Below, piece after piece: positions 1-11,102 of a stretch of DNA of 64,000 bases. The position numbers and the translations under genes were made by a program. Source of the DNA: Gigantopelta aegis (Eukaryota; Mollusca; Gastropoda; Neomphalida; Peltospiridae); assembly GCF_016097555.1 (NCBI RefSeq), contig NC_054703.1, positions 34,805,755-34,869,754 on the forward strand, written 5' to 3'. How positions within the stretch are numbered: the first letter of the stretch is position 1; every line of letters starts with the position of its first letter. Below the pieces are notes generated by a model, which worked only from the letters and a program-made list of their open reading frames with translations, ran no database searches and was not told the origin of the DNA.

Positions 1-236
1 GCTTGTGTTAATGTGGGTATCAGGCCCATTTCCTTCCTTCCTTCCTTTATTGATTCCTATATTAGAAAGCTTGTGTTAATGTGGGTATCAGGCCCATTTC
101 CTTCCTTCCTTCCTTTATTGATTCCTATATTAGAAAGCTTGTGTTAATGTGGGTATCAGGCCCATTTCCTTCCTTCCTTCCTTTATTGATTCCTATATTA
201 GAAAGCTTGTGTTAATGTGGGTATCAGGCCCATTTC
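1..236. repeat. 68-bp tandem repeat, about 3.5 copies
   Basis: Near-identical units begin at 1, 69, 137 and 205. Each carries a GCTTGTGTTAATG start and an internal run of CTTCC. The array is cut by the left edge of the window, so its full size is unknown. No coding potential is seen. Confidence 0.9.
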
Positions 237-532
237 CCGTTCTTGATCACACCCACTAGACGTTCAGATGTTCCTGTTAGTGTGCTTGTATGCATCTGCA
301 ATGTCTTGTGTGGGTTTTTAATGTCCATTTCATCTTCCACTCAACATTCCTTCTTTCAAACCATGCCAAAATCAGTTTGGTACTCCACACTGAGAACATG
401 ACATCCTGTGTTGATGGAATTATTTTCCATTCCTCAGACTTTTCATGTAAACATTTTTATTTTTATTTATTTTATTTTATTTTATTTATTTTTGCTCTGA
501 TTACACTACCATCTGCTCTTCCTTAGTTATAT
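237..532. other. unassigned AT-rich sequence
   Basis: Contains a short TTTTA-type run near 450-490. A 78-codon open frame at 290-526 is low-complexity and shows no protein features. I see no gene here. Confidence 0.5.
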
Positions 533-2305
533 ATAGAGGATAATAAACGAGTTCCCAGTTATTATCAAATTTATGTCCCGAGTGAAATAATTTTCAATTG
601 TCACGAGCTTTGTCGAGTGACAAATGAAAATTATTTCACGAGGGACATAAATTTAATAATAACTGGTACAGAGTTTGTTATTCTATTTATTACCTCAGCT
701 ATTTTTCTCTAAAAGTCTATTTTTGACGCACATACACGAAGGCCAACCTGTATAGAAACGATGTAAACCACTTTACGCACTGTTCTGATAATTGCTATAG
801 CTTTGTAATTTAATCACGTTCATAGATAATTTTTAAAAACAAAAGTTATTTTTATTCTGCTACAAAATCTATAATGAATTGCATTAAAATGACATTTTGT
901 TACAAATTTAACACCAAAAACAGAGAGTCATAAACTCAGTCTTTAAAGTACATGACGTCATTTTGTGTGTTTGCCAAATTGTGATGACGTCATATTTACC
1001 ACCATCAAAGTTCATTGGTTTGTAAGCGTCAAATTGTCTAATAGTATTCTTCGTTAGACCAATGCTGAATATTTCTCACTGAGAAAATATGGAAAATATT
1101 TTCCCTGTTATGAGTGACCGCTGGGATAATAAATAGAGGATAATAAACGAGTTCCCAGTTATTATCAAATTTATGTCCCGAGTGAAATAATGTTCAGTTG
1201 TCACGAGCTTTAGCGAGTGACAAATGAAAATTATTTCACGAGGGACATAAATTTGATAATAACTGGTACCGAGCTTGTTATTCTATTTATTACCTCAGCT
1301 ATTTTTTCTCTAAAAACCTTTATTTTCGACGCACATGCACGAAGGCCAACCTGTATAGGAACGATGTAAACCACTTTACGCACTGTTCTGAGAATTACTA
1401 TAACGTTGTAATTTAATCACGTTCATAGATAATTTTAAAAAACACAAATTCTCTTTATTCTTCTTCCAAATCTATAATGAATTGCATTAAAATGGCATTT
1501 TGTTATGAATTTAACACCAAAAACAGACACCCGTAAAGGCAAACTTTGGTTTGTAAGCGTCAAATTGTCCAATAGTATTGTTCGTTAGACCAATGCAGAA
1601 TATTTCTCACTGAGAAAATATGGAAAATATTTTCCCTGTTATGAATGACCGCTGGGGTAATAAATACCTATAATGTATCTTTGAATGAGAAATTATCATG
1701 CATTGGTTTAACGTACACTACTATTGGACGATTTTACGCCGACAAACCAATCACCTTGTCGGTACTAAATATGACGTCATCACGATTTGGCAAAACACAC
1801 ACAATGACGTCATGTAGTTTAAAGCGTTTGCGTTTACGTCTTTCTGGACCCGTGCTTATAAAACTTAAAGTCTAGACTTTAATAAAATCTAGACTTTGAC
1901 GTTAAAGTCTAGACTTTAAGGTTTATAAGCACGGGGCCTGGTTTAAGTGTTAAACTTGTGATAAATTGGTAGTTTAATTCATTACTGATTTGTTTTTTAA
2001 CAGAATATATATAACTTTGGGTTTCAAAAATTATCTGTGAACTGTGAATAAAATACAAAGTTAAAGCAATACCCAGAACAGTAAAGTAGTTTACGTCGTT
2101 ACTATATACATGGACATGTAGCCGATGTAGGCTGTATAAAAAATAAGACTTAAAAAACCCCAAATAGCTGGGTAATAAATAGAATAACAAACTCGGCGCC
2201 AGTTATTATCAAATTTATGTCCCTCGTGACAAGTAAAAATTATTTCACTCGGGACATAAATTTGATAATAAATGGTAACTCGTTTATTATCCTCTATATA
2301 ATTCC
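533..2305. mobile_element. cluster of fold-back (MITE-like) elements
   Basis: Two direct copies (533-690 and 1133-1290) of a palindromic unit are followed by an inverted, internally deleted copy at about 2170-2305. Each unit reads CCAGTTATTATCAAATTTATG, then GTCCCGAGTGAAATAAT, and then its reverse complement, so it can fold into a long stem. Sequence between copies is also duplicated: 1013-1130 resembles 1548-1665, and 951-998 resembles the reverse complement of 1768-1815. A separate hairpin built from AAAGTCTAGACTTTA repeats lies at 1845-1945. No transposase frame is visible, so this is a non-autonomous element or a nest of them. Confidence 0.75.
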
Positions 2306-2486
2306 ATACCGTGCACCACTAGTCAGAGAAAAAAACATGCCGACCATTCACTTCATTTGACATTGTCCAATGTCAATACAATAGCAATTGTATCAAGGTA
2401 CACATTTGTATATGTCTTTCTGTTACAGAGGCAAATTACCCACATACTTGCATATCTGAATATTATTTTCTGGAATGTGTCTAACA

Positions 2487-2820
2487 TCGGTCTACAAGCT
2501 GGTAGGTACTGGCTTCGGACCCCAGTCGAGGCATGGGATTTTTAATCCAGATACCGACTTCAAACCCTGAGTGAGTGCTCCGCAAAGCTCAATGGGTAGG
2601 TGTAAACCATTTGTACCGACCAGTGATACATAACTGGTTCAACAAAGGCCATGGTTTGTGCTATCCTGGCTGTGGGAAGCGCACGTAAAAGAGTAGCCTA
2701 TGTGGCGACAGCGGGTTTCCTCTAAAAATAATGTCAGAATGACCATATATTTGACGTCCAATAGCCGATGATAAGATAAAAAATTCAATGTGCTCTAGTA
2801 GCGTCGTTAAATAAAACAAA
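2487..2820 (+). mobile_element. SINE family D copy, 5' truncated
   Basis: Matches the same family at 11604-11943 and 54905-55303. It has the head part with the 'CTGGTAGGTACTGG' block, the body 'AAAGGCCATGGTTTGTG', the CAGCGGGTTTCC block and the tail ending in CGTCGTTAAATAAAACAAA. The tRNA-like A box seen in full copies is missing here. Confidence 0.8.
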
Positions 2821-3715
2821 GTTTACTTTATTTTACTTTGCGTATAAGTTTCATGGTGCCATTTATACAGGGCAGAAGCAATCACCTGCCATGCATGAGC
2901 TGATACCTTACTTCGGGCTACTTTTAAAAAGTTCCTGATGATATAATTTCACCTAGCACTGGTGCCAATATCCAGCCACTTTCAACAAGTACTTTTAATA
3001 GCGACATCTTGGTGTGCAGACCACTCATCATCACAACAACAGCAGTCTTTTGCCTATATATATGGCGCCATATCTACTGGGTGTATTTTAAACCACTGTT
3101 CAATATGTGAAATCACAGGAACCTCTTAAGGATTGAGATTCTGCATGGCTATAGGACTGAGCTGAATTATTCGAAGACCTAATAATGTGTATTAAAAAAT
3201 AAAACGAGTCATAATCTACTGAAATGTTTTAATTAAACAGAAAACATTATGCACAAAAGGATAATGTATATAAAATATGATTTAAGACGGCCATTTTAGA
3301 TTATGACGTCACTGGTCTAAGTGGGATGTTGTATGGTTGACTCATCATTTATTGATGCACATGGTGATAAAAAATAAAGCTAACAAGCAATGATATTTTA
3401 CCAAATAAATCTATACCCATACTCAATGGAATTTAAACAAGTACCGACAGGTACGTTGTTTGGTACGCAAAAAGGGGTGTGGCCTATTACCGTTAACATG
3501 CCTTTACATACCGAGTACATGAAATCTACATTCATTTTGTTTCAATAGTCAGGGTTCCCTAATAGTATCTATATTGTTTTTGAAGATATATAATTTTCAT
3601 ATATGAATCACTTTAAATGGTAATGGATTAAATGTTATTATTAAGGTAAAATTGTTATTGTTTTGAACCTAAAATTACCCATAAAAGTCACAAGGGCCAC
3701 CAAATGACTGTAACA
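2821..3715. other. unassigned single-copy-looking sequence
   Basis: Probably intron of the minus-strand DCST gene. I looked on the minus strand for its next exon and found no convincing acceptor-ORF-donor combination. One CRE-like TGACGTCA lies near 3305. Confidence 0.4.
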
Positions 3716-5690
3716 CACAGACGTGTTATTGAGGTTGTTTTTGTATAGACGTGTAACGGGTTGTTTTATTGCATTTTGTCACAAGGTGTGTTTACCTTTA
3801 CAACAATTGCTGTCAATGAATGGTGGATCTTTCTTTCAGGCAATGTGTCTAGAAATTACCTTGAAAAGTCAGGCAATGTGTATATTGCCTGAAATATTCA
3901 GGCAATATACAGATTACCTGAGTGAATCAGTTACTTTACAGATTGCCTGAAATTTTCAGGCATTCTACAGATTGCCTGGTTTTACACATTGACTGTAACA
4001 TATAGACGTGTTATTGAGGTTGTTTTTATATAGACGTTTAAGTGAGGTTGTGTTTATATAGACGTGTACCTGAGGTTGTTTTATATAGACGTGTACCTGA
4101 GGTTGTTTTATATAGACGTATAATCGAGGTTGGTTTAGGTACATGCGCTGGAGGGTTTTCTATATATACATAATACAGGTGTACTTGGGGTTGTTTTATA
4201 TAGACATATAACCGAGGTTCGTTACTTGGGGTTGTTTTATATAGACGTATAACCGAGGTTCGTTTAGAGGGTTTTCTATATAATCGATACTGGAGGGTTT
4301 TCTATATATACATAATACACTTGGGGTTGTTTTATATAGGTACATGCGCTGGAGGGTTTTCTATATATACATAATACAGGTGTACTTGGGGTTGTTTTAT
4401 ATAGACATATAACCGAGGTTCGTTTAGGTACATGCGCTGGAGGGTTTTCTATATATACATAATACAGGTGTACGTGGGGGTTGTTTTATATAGACGTATA
4501 ATCGAGGCTGGTTTAGGTACATGCGCTGGAGGGTTTTCTATATATACATAATACAGGTGTACCTGAGGTTGTTTTATATAGACGTATAATCGAGGTTGGT
4601 TTAGGTACATGCGCTGGAGGGTTTTCTATACATACATAATACAGGTGTACTTGGGGTTGTTTTATATAGACATATAACCGAGGTTCGTTTAGGTACATGC
4701 GCTGGAGGGTTTTCTATATATACATAATACAGGTGTACCTGAGGTTGTTTTATATAGACGTATAATCGAGGTTGGTTTAGGTACATGCGCTGGAGGGTTT
4801 TCTATACATACAGGTGTACTTGGGGTTGTTTTATATATAATACAGGTTGGTGTACCTGAGGTTGTTTTATATAGACGTATAATCGAGGTTGGTTTAGGTA
4901 CATGCGCTGGAGGGTTTTCTATATATACATAATACAGGTGTACCTGAGGTTGTTTTATATAGACGTATAATCGAGGTTGGTTTAGGTACATGCGCTGGAG
5001 GGTTTTCTATATATACATAATACAGGTGTACTTGGGGTTGTTTTATATAGACGTATAATCGAGGTTGGTTTAGGTACATGCGCTGGAGGGTTTTCTATAT
5101 ATACATAATACAGGTGTACCTGAGGTTGTTTTATATAGACATATAACCGAGGTTCGTTTAGGTACATGCGCTGGAGGGTTTTCTATATATACATAATACA
5201 GGTGTACTTGGGGTTGTTTTATATAGACGTATAACCGAGGTTGGTTTAGGTACATGCGCTGGAGGGTTTTCTATATATACATAATACAGGTGTACTTGGG
5301 GTTGTTTTATATAGACGTATAATCGAGGCTGGTTTAGGTACATGCGCTGGAGGGTTTTCTATACATACATAATACAGGTGTACTTGGGGTTGTTTTATAT
5401 AGACATATAACCGAGGTTCGTTTAGGTACATGCGCTGGAGGGTTTTCTATATATACATAATACAGGTGTACTTGGGGGTTGTTTTATATAGACGTATAAT
5501 CGAGGTTGGTTTAGGTACATGCGCTGGAGGGTTTTCTATATATACATAATACAGGTGTACGTGGGGCTGTTTTATATAGACGTATAACCGAGGTTGGTTT
5601 AGGTACATGCGCTGGAGGGTTTTCTATATATACATAATACAGGTGTACTTGAGGTTGTTCTAGATAGACTGGTCTATCGGAGTTACTTCT
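3716..5690. repeat. 88-bp tandem array with degenerate flank
   Basis: From about 4130 to 5650 an 88-bp unit recurs. It contains GGTACATGCGCTGGAGGG, TTTTCTATATATACATAATAC and GTTGTTTTATATAGACGTATA. Adjacent units differ by a few substitutions (ACCTGAGG versus ACTTGGGG; GACGTATAATCG versus GACATATAACCG) and a few are shortened. From 3716 to 4130 the repeats are shorter and more diverged. Repeated minus-strand frames spaced exactly 88 bp apart are a by-product of the repeat. Confidence 0.9.
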
Positions 5691-5714
5691 ATAAAGACAT
5701 ATGTACTTTGGATA

Positions 5715-6270
5715 CAATCTGATTAAAATTAGCTCCACTGGTCTCACCAGTAGATCTAACAGCATTGCGTGGACTCCCATGTCCAGGTGATATTTCATCT
5801 ATAAATAACAATGTGAATATTGACCAATTACACTTCGCCTTTTATAACGTTATTCGGGAGCATACAAATTCTAAAAATATTGGTCGAGACTATTTATGCA
5901 ATAGGCGAACTTGTTGATCTATTTCAATATTGCAAAAAGAGGGGGAAAAGTGCAGTAATACACTCTGGATTGTATATTAGTATAAACAGATTTTATGGCT
6001 ATACCATCACGTTTGGGGGGTTTTTCGTCTTGAAACGAATTTTATATAAAATTTTATATTGAAATTAGTTTCCGGTATACTACGTAATTCACCCGAATCA
6101 TTTCGTATACCCTCGGCATAATCCCGAATATTTTCAAATTCTTTTCAAGTCACTGGCATGATTTTGCAAGATAGGTTTTGATTGGTCGAATGAAAGGTTA
6201 ACTGGACATGAGCTCCAACGGGCTGCTGTTAGATCCACATCTAATAGTGGAGCTAATTTTAATTAGATTG
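5715..6270 (+). mobile_element. MITE copy A, 9-bp target-site duplication
   Basis: The 556-bp element starts CAATCTGATTAAAATTAGC and ends with the inverted match GCTAATTTTAATTAGATTG. It is flanked by a perfect 9-bp direct repeat CTTTGGATA at 5706-5714 and 6271-6279. A second copy in reverse orientation lies at 44560-45122. There is no transposase; the short frames inside are not shared between copies as proteins. A 9-bp duplication is typical of Mutator-like elements, which is an inference from TSD length only. Confidence 0.88.
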
Positions 6271-6279
6271 CTTTGGATA

Positions 6280-6790
6280 GTTCTGTATGGACTTGTGTGT
6301 GCGGTGCTTTCTATATAGACACCTGTACTTGAGGTAGATCTACGAATTTGACGTGTATATCGGAGGATGTTCTGCATAGACATATATAATTGATTCTGAT
6401 CTATATAGTCTATCTGAATTTCTTCTATAAACGCGTGTGCTATATACAGACTGGTGTACCGGAGGTTATTCTACATATAGACAGGTGAAATGAGATAGCT
6501 CTATACTATGTATTGGGGTAGCTCGATATAGAGTTCTGTGGTGGAGGATGTTCTATATAGACAGGTGTGTTTCGGGTTGCTCTATATAAAATTGTATATC
6601 AAATGTTGTTCTATATAGATGGATGTACTTGGGGTCGCTCTATATGAAACTGTGCATCAAATTTTGTTCTATATAGATGGATGTACTTGGGACTGCTCTA
6701 TATAAAATTGTGCATCAAAGACCTATACAGACAGGTGAACTTTGGGTTGTTCTATATAAAAGCGTATATCGGATGTTGACCTATATAGAC
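6280..6790. repeat. diverged TATATAGAC-type repeats
   Basis: Irregular copies of a block like CTATATAGACAGGTGTACTT, spaced 40-70 bp apart, resemble the 88-bp array on the other side of MITE copy A. This suggests the MITE landed in an old, decaying part of the array. Confidence 0.7.
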
Positions 6791-6802
6791 AGGCTTACTT
6801 AC

Positions 6803-6940
6803 TTCGGATGATGTTGCACAGGAAGCTCAGTTTGAGAGGCAGACAGAGTATGTAGCCGAATATGGAGAAGAAACTCAGACACTGGGACTCTGTGTTGGCG
6901 AACCACTTCCGGCACCGTTGGGTGGCCAGGTGAAAGACGC
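6803..6940 (-). CDS. DCST-like gene, exon 7 (last exon seen)
   Basis: Minus-strand exon bounded by the acceptor TTCTCCAG and the donor GTAAGTAA. It enters in phase 1, matching the exon 6 donor, and leaves in phase 1. It encodes about residues 329-374: a cysteine-containing stretch (RCRKWF, then SQC) followed by a membrane segment containing GYILCLPLKLSFLCNII. In DC-STAMP proteins this corresponds to the region where paired extracellular cysteines run into a membrane helix with a conserved CxP-K-x-F-C pattern. The remaining C-terminal half of the protein should follow at lower coordinates but was not found before the window edge. Confidence 0.88.
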
Positions 6941-6949
6941 CTGGAGAAC

Positions 6950-7385
6950 ACAGCAACATGACCGTCAGAGTCAGGGGAAACAGAACAAAACGACCGTCAG
7001 GGTCAAAAGGAACAGAACAACATGACCGTCAGGGTTAAGTGGAAACAGAACATCACGACTCTCAAGGTCAAGAGGGAACAGAACAATACGACCGTCAGGG
7101 TCAAGGGGAACAGAACAACACAACCGTCAGGGTCAGGGTAAAAAGAACAATACGACTGTCAGGATCAGGGGGAATAGAACAACACAACCGTCAGGGTCAG
7201 GGTAACCAGAACAATACGACCATCAGTGTCAGGGTAAACAGAACATCACGACCGTCAGGGTCAGGGTAAACAGAACATCACGACCGTCAGGGTCAGGGTA
7301 AACAGAACCTCACGATCGTCAGGGTCAAGGGGAATAGAACATCAACGACCGTCAGGGTCAGGGGGAACAGAACAATACGACAGTC
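6950..7385. repeat. about 30-35-bp minisatellite (GACCGTCAGGGTCA)
   Basis: Roughly a dozen irregular units contain ACGACCGTCAGGGTCAGGG followed by an AACAGAACA block. It sits in the intron between DCST exons 7 and 6, starting just past the exon 7 acceptor. The plus-strand frame at 7039-7269 is repeat translation only. Confidence 0.9.
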
Positions 7386-7574
7386 TTCTACCAACTGCCA
7401 AAACATTCACTACTACAACTGTTGCTACCGATTATACTCCTATTACTGCTACTGCTACTGCTACTGTCACTACTTCTGCTGATGTTACTACTGCTACTGC
7501 TACTATTGCTATTACTACTACTATTACAACTACTACTACTTCTACTAATATTACTACAACTACTACTGCTGATG

Positions 7575-7606
<32 letters not shown>

Positions 7607-7643
7607 GCTGATGCTACTACTACTACTACTGTTGCCACTATTG

Positions 7644-7699
<56 letters not shown>

Positions 7700-8517
7700 G
7701 CTACTACTACTGTTGCTACTATTGCTACTACTACTATTACTACTACTACTACTACTGTTGCTGCTGCTGCTGCTGTTGCTGCTACTAATACTACTACTAC
7801 TACTGCTGATGCTACTGCTGTTGATACCGATACTGCTGCTGATACTGATACCGCTGCTGATACTGATACCGCTGCTGATACTGATACCACTGCTGATCCT
7901 GATACTGCTGCTGATACTGATACGGCTGCTGATACTGATGCCACTGCTGATACTGATACAACTGCTAATACTGATACCACTGCTGATACTGATACCACTG
8001 CTGATACTGCTACCGCTGCTGATACTGATACGGCTGCTAATACTGATACTGCTACTGTTGATACTGATACTGTTGCTGATACTGCTGCTGATACTGATAA
8101 TGCTGCTGATACTGCTGCTGATACTGATACTGCTGCTAATATTGCGACTGCTGCTGATACTGATGCTGATACTGATGCTGATGCTGATACTGATGCTGAT
8201 GCTGATGCTGATGCTGATACTAATACTGCTGCTGATACTTATGCTGATACTGACACTGCTGCTGATACTGGTACTGCTGCTGATACTGCTGCTGATTGCT
8301 GTGGTTGCTACTACTACTGCTACTGCTGTTGGTGCTACTGCTGCTGCTGCTGCTGCTTCTGATACTGCTGATACTACTGCTGATACTGCTACTGCTGTTG
8401 ATGCTACTACTACTACTACTACTGCTGCTACTGCTGATGATAATGATGCTGCTACTACTACTGGTGCTGTTACTGCTGCTACCGCTGTTACTGCCAATGC
8501 TGCTGATGAAGCTACTG

Positions 8518-8568
<51 letters not shown>

Positions 8569-8592
8569 TACTACTACTACTACTACTACTAC

Positions 8593-8647
<55 letters not shown>

Positions 8648-8665
8648 ACTAGTATTACTACCACT
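7386..8665. repeat. 1.3-kb trinucleotide repeat block
   Basis: Runs of (ACT)n, (GCT)n, a hexanucleotide GATACT/GATGCT phase and a pure (GTT)n run of about 20 units at 8592-8648 occupy nearly the whole intron between DCST exons 7 and 6. Long poly-Leu, poly-Ser, poly-Val and poly-Thr frames on both strands come from the repeat and are not genes. Confidence 0.95.
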
Positions 8666-8684
8666 ATAACCACGTAACGTATAC

Positions 8685-8877
8685 CTTCACAGCGGTAGTT
8701 GAGTTTTTTCTGCCACCTTCTCTCGATGTCGAGAATTCGAGCCAGTTTCGAATCGTCGTCGCCCACGTCAGTTATCTCGGCTTCAATGGTCATCTTCTCT
8801 TTCTTCGGTTTAGGATCGTACTTTGGCGCCTTCTTTGGTTCATCCTTCAACATCACAACCTCGCTGTCGTCTTCGAT
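8685..8877 (-). CDS. DCST-like gene, exon 6
   Basis: Minus-strand exon between the acceptor TTTACCCAG and the donor GTATACG, entering in phase 0 and leaving in phase 1. It encodes about residues 265-328: an acidic start (IEDDSEVV), a Lys/Pro-rich stretch, an acidic stretch and then a helical segment ending in KKLNYRCE. DC-STAMP proteins carry a comparable charged loop that leads into a KK..Y..RCE-like cysteine block before the next membrane helix. Joining to exon 7 makes Gly329 from the split codon. Confidence 0.9.
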
Positions 8878-8989
8878 CTGGGTAAATTTAAAGTGCCATT
8901 TTCAGTTTCGTTTTTAAAATTATGTTCCAGTTACGTACTTGGCACAAACTGTCGAATAAAGTATTGCTGCTACGGTTTTTCTTTCTAAT

Positions 8990-9097
8990 GATTGCTGCTA
9001 TTGCTATTGCTAATGTTTGTACTGCAGCTATTGCTAATGCTACTACTACTGCTGCTACTACTACTGCTACAGCTACTGCTACTACTACTGCCACAGC

Positions 9098-9128
<31 letters not shown>

Positions 9129-9774
9129 ACTACTACTATTATTACTACGACTACTTGTTACTAATATTAATACTACTATGTAGCTGCTACTACTACTACT
9201 ACAGCTACTATTACTACTGCTACTCCTGCTGCCGCTACTGCTTCAGCTGCTTCTACTGTTAAGGCTGCTACTACTACTACTACTATTACTACTACTACTA
9301 CTGCTACTGCTACTGCTACTGATATTACTTTTACTACTGCTTCTGTCACTGCTACTATTAATAGTAGTAATAGTTATTAATTATACTTATTCTCATTACT
9401 GCTATTATATTGTTATTATTGTTGTCAGTTAGTGATAGTATAATCATTAACATCACTAATGCAATCATCAGCATATTGTCTTTTTGTTGTCGGTTTGCGT
9501 TGTTATTGTTGTTGTCGTTGTTGTTACTGTTGTTGTTGTTGATGATGTTTCTGCTTTCGTTGTTATTATTGATATTGTTGTTGTTTTGCGTTGTTGTTAT
9601 TATTATTGTTGTTGATGATGTTCTTGTTATTGATGATGTTCTTGTTGTTGTTGTCATTGTTGTTGTTGATGTTGGTATTGTTGTTGTTAATGTTTTTGTT
9701 GTTGTTGATGTTGTTGTTGCTATTGTTGTTGCTGATGTTGTTTTTGTTGCTTTTATTGTTACAGAGTATATATC
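8990..9774. repeat. trinucleotide repeat block
   Basis: Mixed (GCT)n, (ACT)n and then (GTT)n/(GTTGTTATT)n repeats fill most of the intron between DCST exons 6 and 5. All open frames here are low-complexity repeat translations. Confidence 0.93.
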
Positions 9775-9838
9775 ATGTTCCTCATATGCCGTTGTGTAAC
9801 GGCCTGAGCATAATACAGTTATGTTCTGTTCTGTTCAG
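9775..9838 (+). mobile_element. short retroelement tail, family E
   Basis: Reads CCTCATATGCCGTTGTGTAA, then CGGCCTGAG, then AGT-TTCTGTTCTG repeats. The same tail occurs at 15488-15553 (plus) and 36107-36190 (minus, with a TTGTC repeat). This looks like a SINE or LINE 3' end with a variable pentanucleotide tail. (GTT)n repeats resume at 9840-9945. Confidence 0.7.
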
Positions 9839-9951
9839 CGGTAGTGTTGTTATTGTTGTTGTTAATGTTTTTGTTCATGTTGTTGATGTTATTGTTCTCG
9901 TCGTCTTTGTCGTGGTTGTCATTGTTGTTGAATGTTGTAATTTTTTTGTAC

Positions 9952-10020
9952 CTCATCTCTGATTGGCTGATATGAATTCTGCAGGTTCTCGATGATTTCC
10001 TTTATATAAAAACCACGACT
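9952..10020 (-). CDS. DCST-like gene, exon 5 (23 codons)
   Basis: A 69-base minus-strand exon with the acceptor TTTTTCAG and a GTAC donor, phase 0 at both ends. It encodes residues 242-264 (SRGFYIKE..., ending QPIRDE). The small size makes it the least certain exon taken alone, but phase 0 fits both neighbours and its position fits the predicted helical linker between the N-glycosylated loop and the acidic exon 6 loop of DC-STAMP proteins. Confidence 0.8.
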
Positions 10021-10039
10021 CTGAAAAATGGAAAGACAA

Positions 10040-10255
10040 ATCATGGTCATTATTAGAGACGGGTTACTATCAAATATGCAACATGTAACAGACGTCGCAG
10101 ATCGATGCAAACCGATGAAAAATACAAAATAAATGCTTGGGGGTTTTGGGTGGGTTTTTTGCAAAACAAAATATGAATTATGGTCATTATTAGAGCCGGG
10201 TTACAATAAAATCTGTAACACATACTAGACGTCGCAGATCTATGCAAACCGTCGA
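10040..10255. repeat. tandem duplication, about 137 bp
   Basis: The block starting ATGGTCATTATTAGAG and containing GACGTCGCAGATC is present at about 10043 and again at about 10180, with roughly 15% differences. Confidence 0.75.
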
Positions 10256-10808
10256 CAATGTGTATAACAACGTAGTGGCAGACGGCATGTCGTGGGTGCA
10301 TAAGGTTCAAATGTATTGCAATATATTTAACCTGCCACGATGCGCGGTCATCTACTGCGAACTGGGTTACATATTTTGTTGGAACCAGTCTTGACAGGTG
10401 TTTCTACGTAGAGTTAACTAGAGTTGAATCCCGTCGGTACTCGAGAAAGTGTTCGACCCATCGGTGAATTCGACATAACCATTCGGTCAACAACGTGTAA
10501 CTCGAGACTTCTACGGTGTATTCGACCCTTCCTTGTTCGACCCAACGATATTTAATTGTGTATGCATTTGTATGTAGATTGAATGGGGTTTTAAAGGTGC
10601 AGTGTTTTCCTCTTGAACAGGACTGGGTGGTTACCCTTTTCTGGGTATGTTGCCCCCAGATACCCAAACGGTCCATGGCGACAGGCATAGTGATATTAAT
10701 TTTTTTAAAAAGTGGTAAAGACACCAAAGCTATATAGAAATATATAGCGTAAATAATTGTGGTCTTTGGTCATAAAGTTTGTTTTTGTTTAACGAAACCA
10801 CAACAGCT
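10256..10808. other. unassigned intronic sequence
   Basis: Contains repeated TTCGACCC words at 10450-10545 and open frames on both strands (10404-10727, 10516-10737) with no recognisable domain. Treated as intron of the DCST gene. Confidence 0.45.
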
Positions 10809-10991
10809 GAGATGTATTAATCATTGCCTACTGCATGTGAAACATTTGGTAATTCTGACATATAGTCTTAGAGAGGAAACCGCTACATTGTTCCATTAGT
10901 AGCAAGGAATATTTTATTATGCACCATCCCATAGACATCCAAAACCGACCGCGCATCAAGCGGACGCTTTATCACTGATTACATCACCCCA
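10809..10991 (-). mobile_element. SINE family A fragment
   Basis: Minus-strand remnant with the TAGTAGCAAGGAAT and GCACCATCCCATAGACA blocks. An internal deletion joins the body to the head remnant (ACCGACCGCGCATCAAGCGG). Confidence 0.75.
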
Positions 10992-11102
10992 ATGGGTCGA
11001 CCGATTAGGATCAATCCCAGACAGGACTGCACAACAAGGAACGCTCTAACCACTGGTCTCCAATCAGAGAATGGTTCAACTGTCATGATTCCATCCCTCG
11101 AA

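Noticed and set aside
4513-5798. Series of similar 61-residue minus-strand frames spaced 88 bp apart
   Set aside because: The spacing equals the tandem-repeat period; the frames end at arbitrary points in the unit and have no start context or splice sites.
5820-6062. 80-codon frame within MITE copy A as a transposase remnant
   Set aside because: The frame has no transposase motif, and the corresponding part of copy B does not keep it as an equivalent protein.
7388-8669. Long open frames (poly-Leu 415 aa, poly-Ser/Ile 369 aa, poly-Val 188 aa)
   Set aside because: They exist in several frames on both strands of a trinucleotide repeat, where stops cannot occur, and lie inside a DCST intron.
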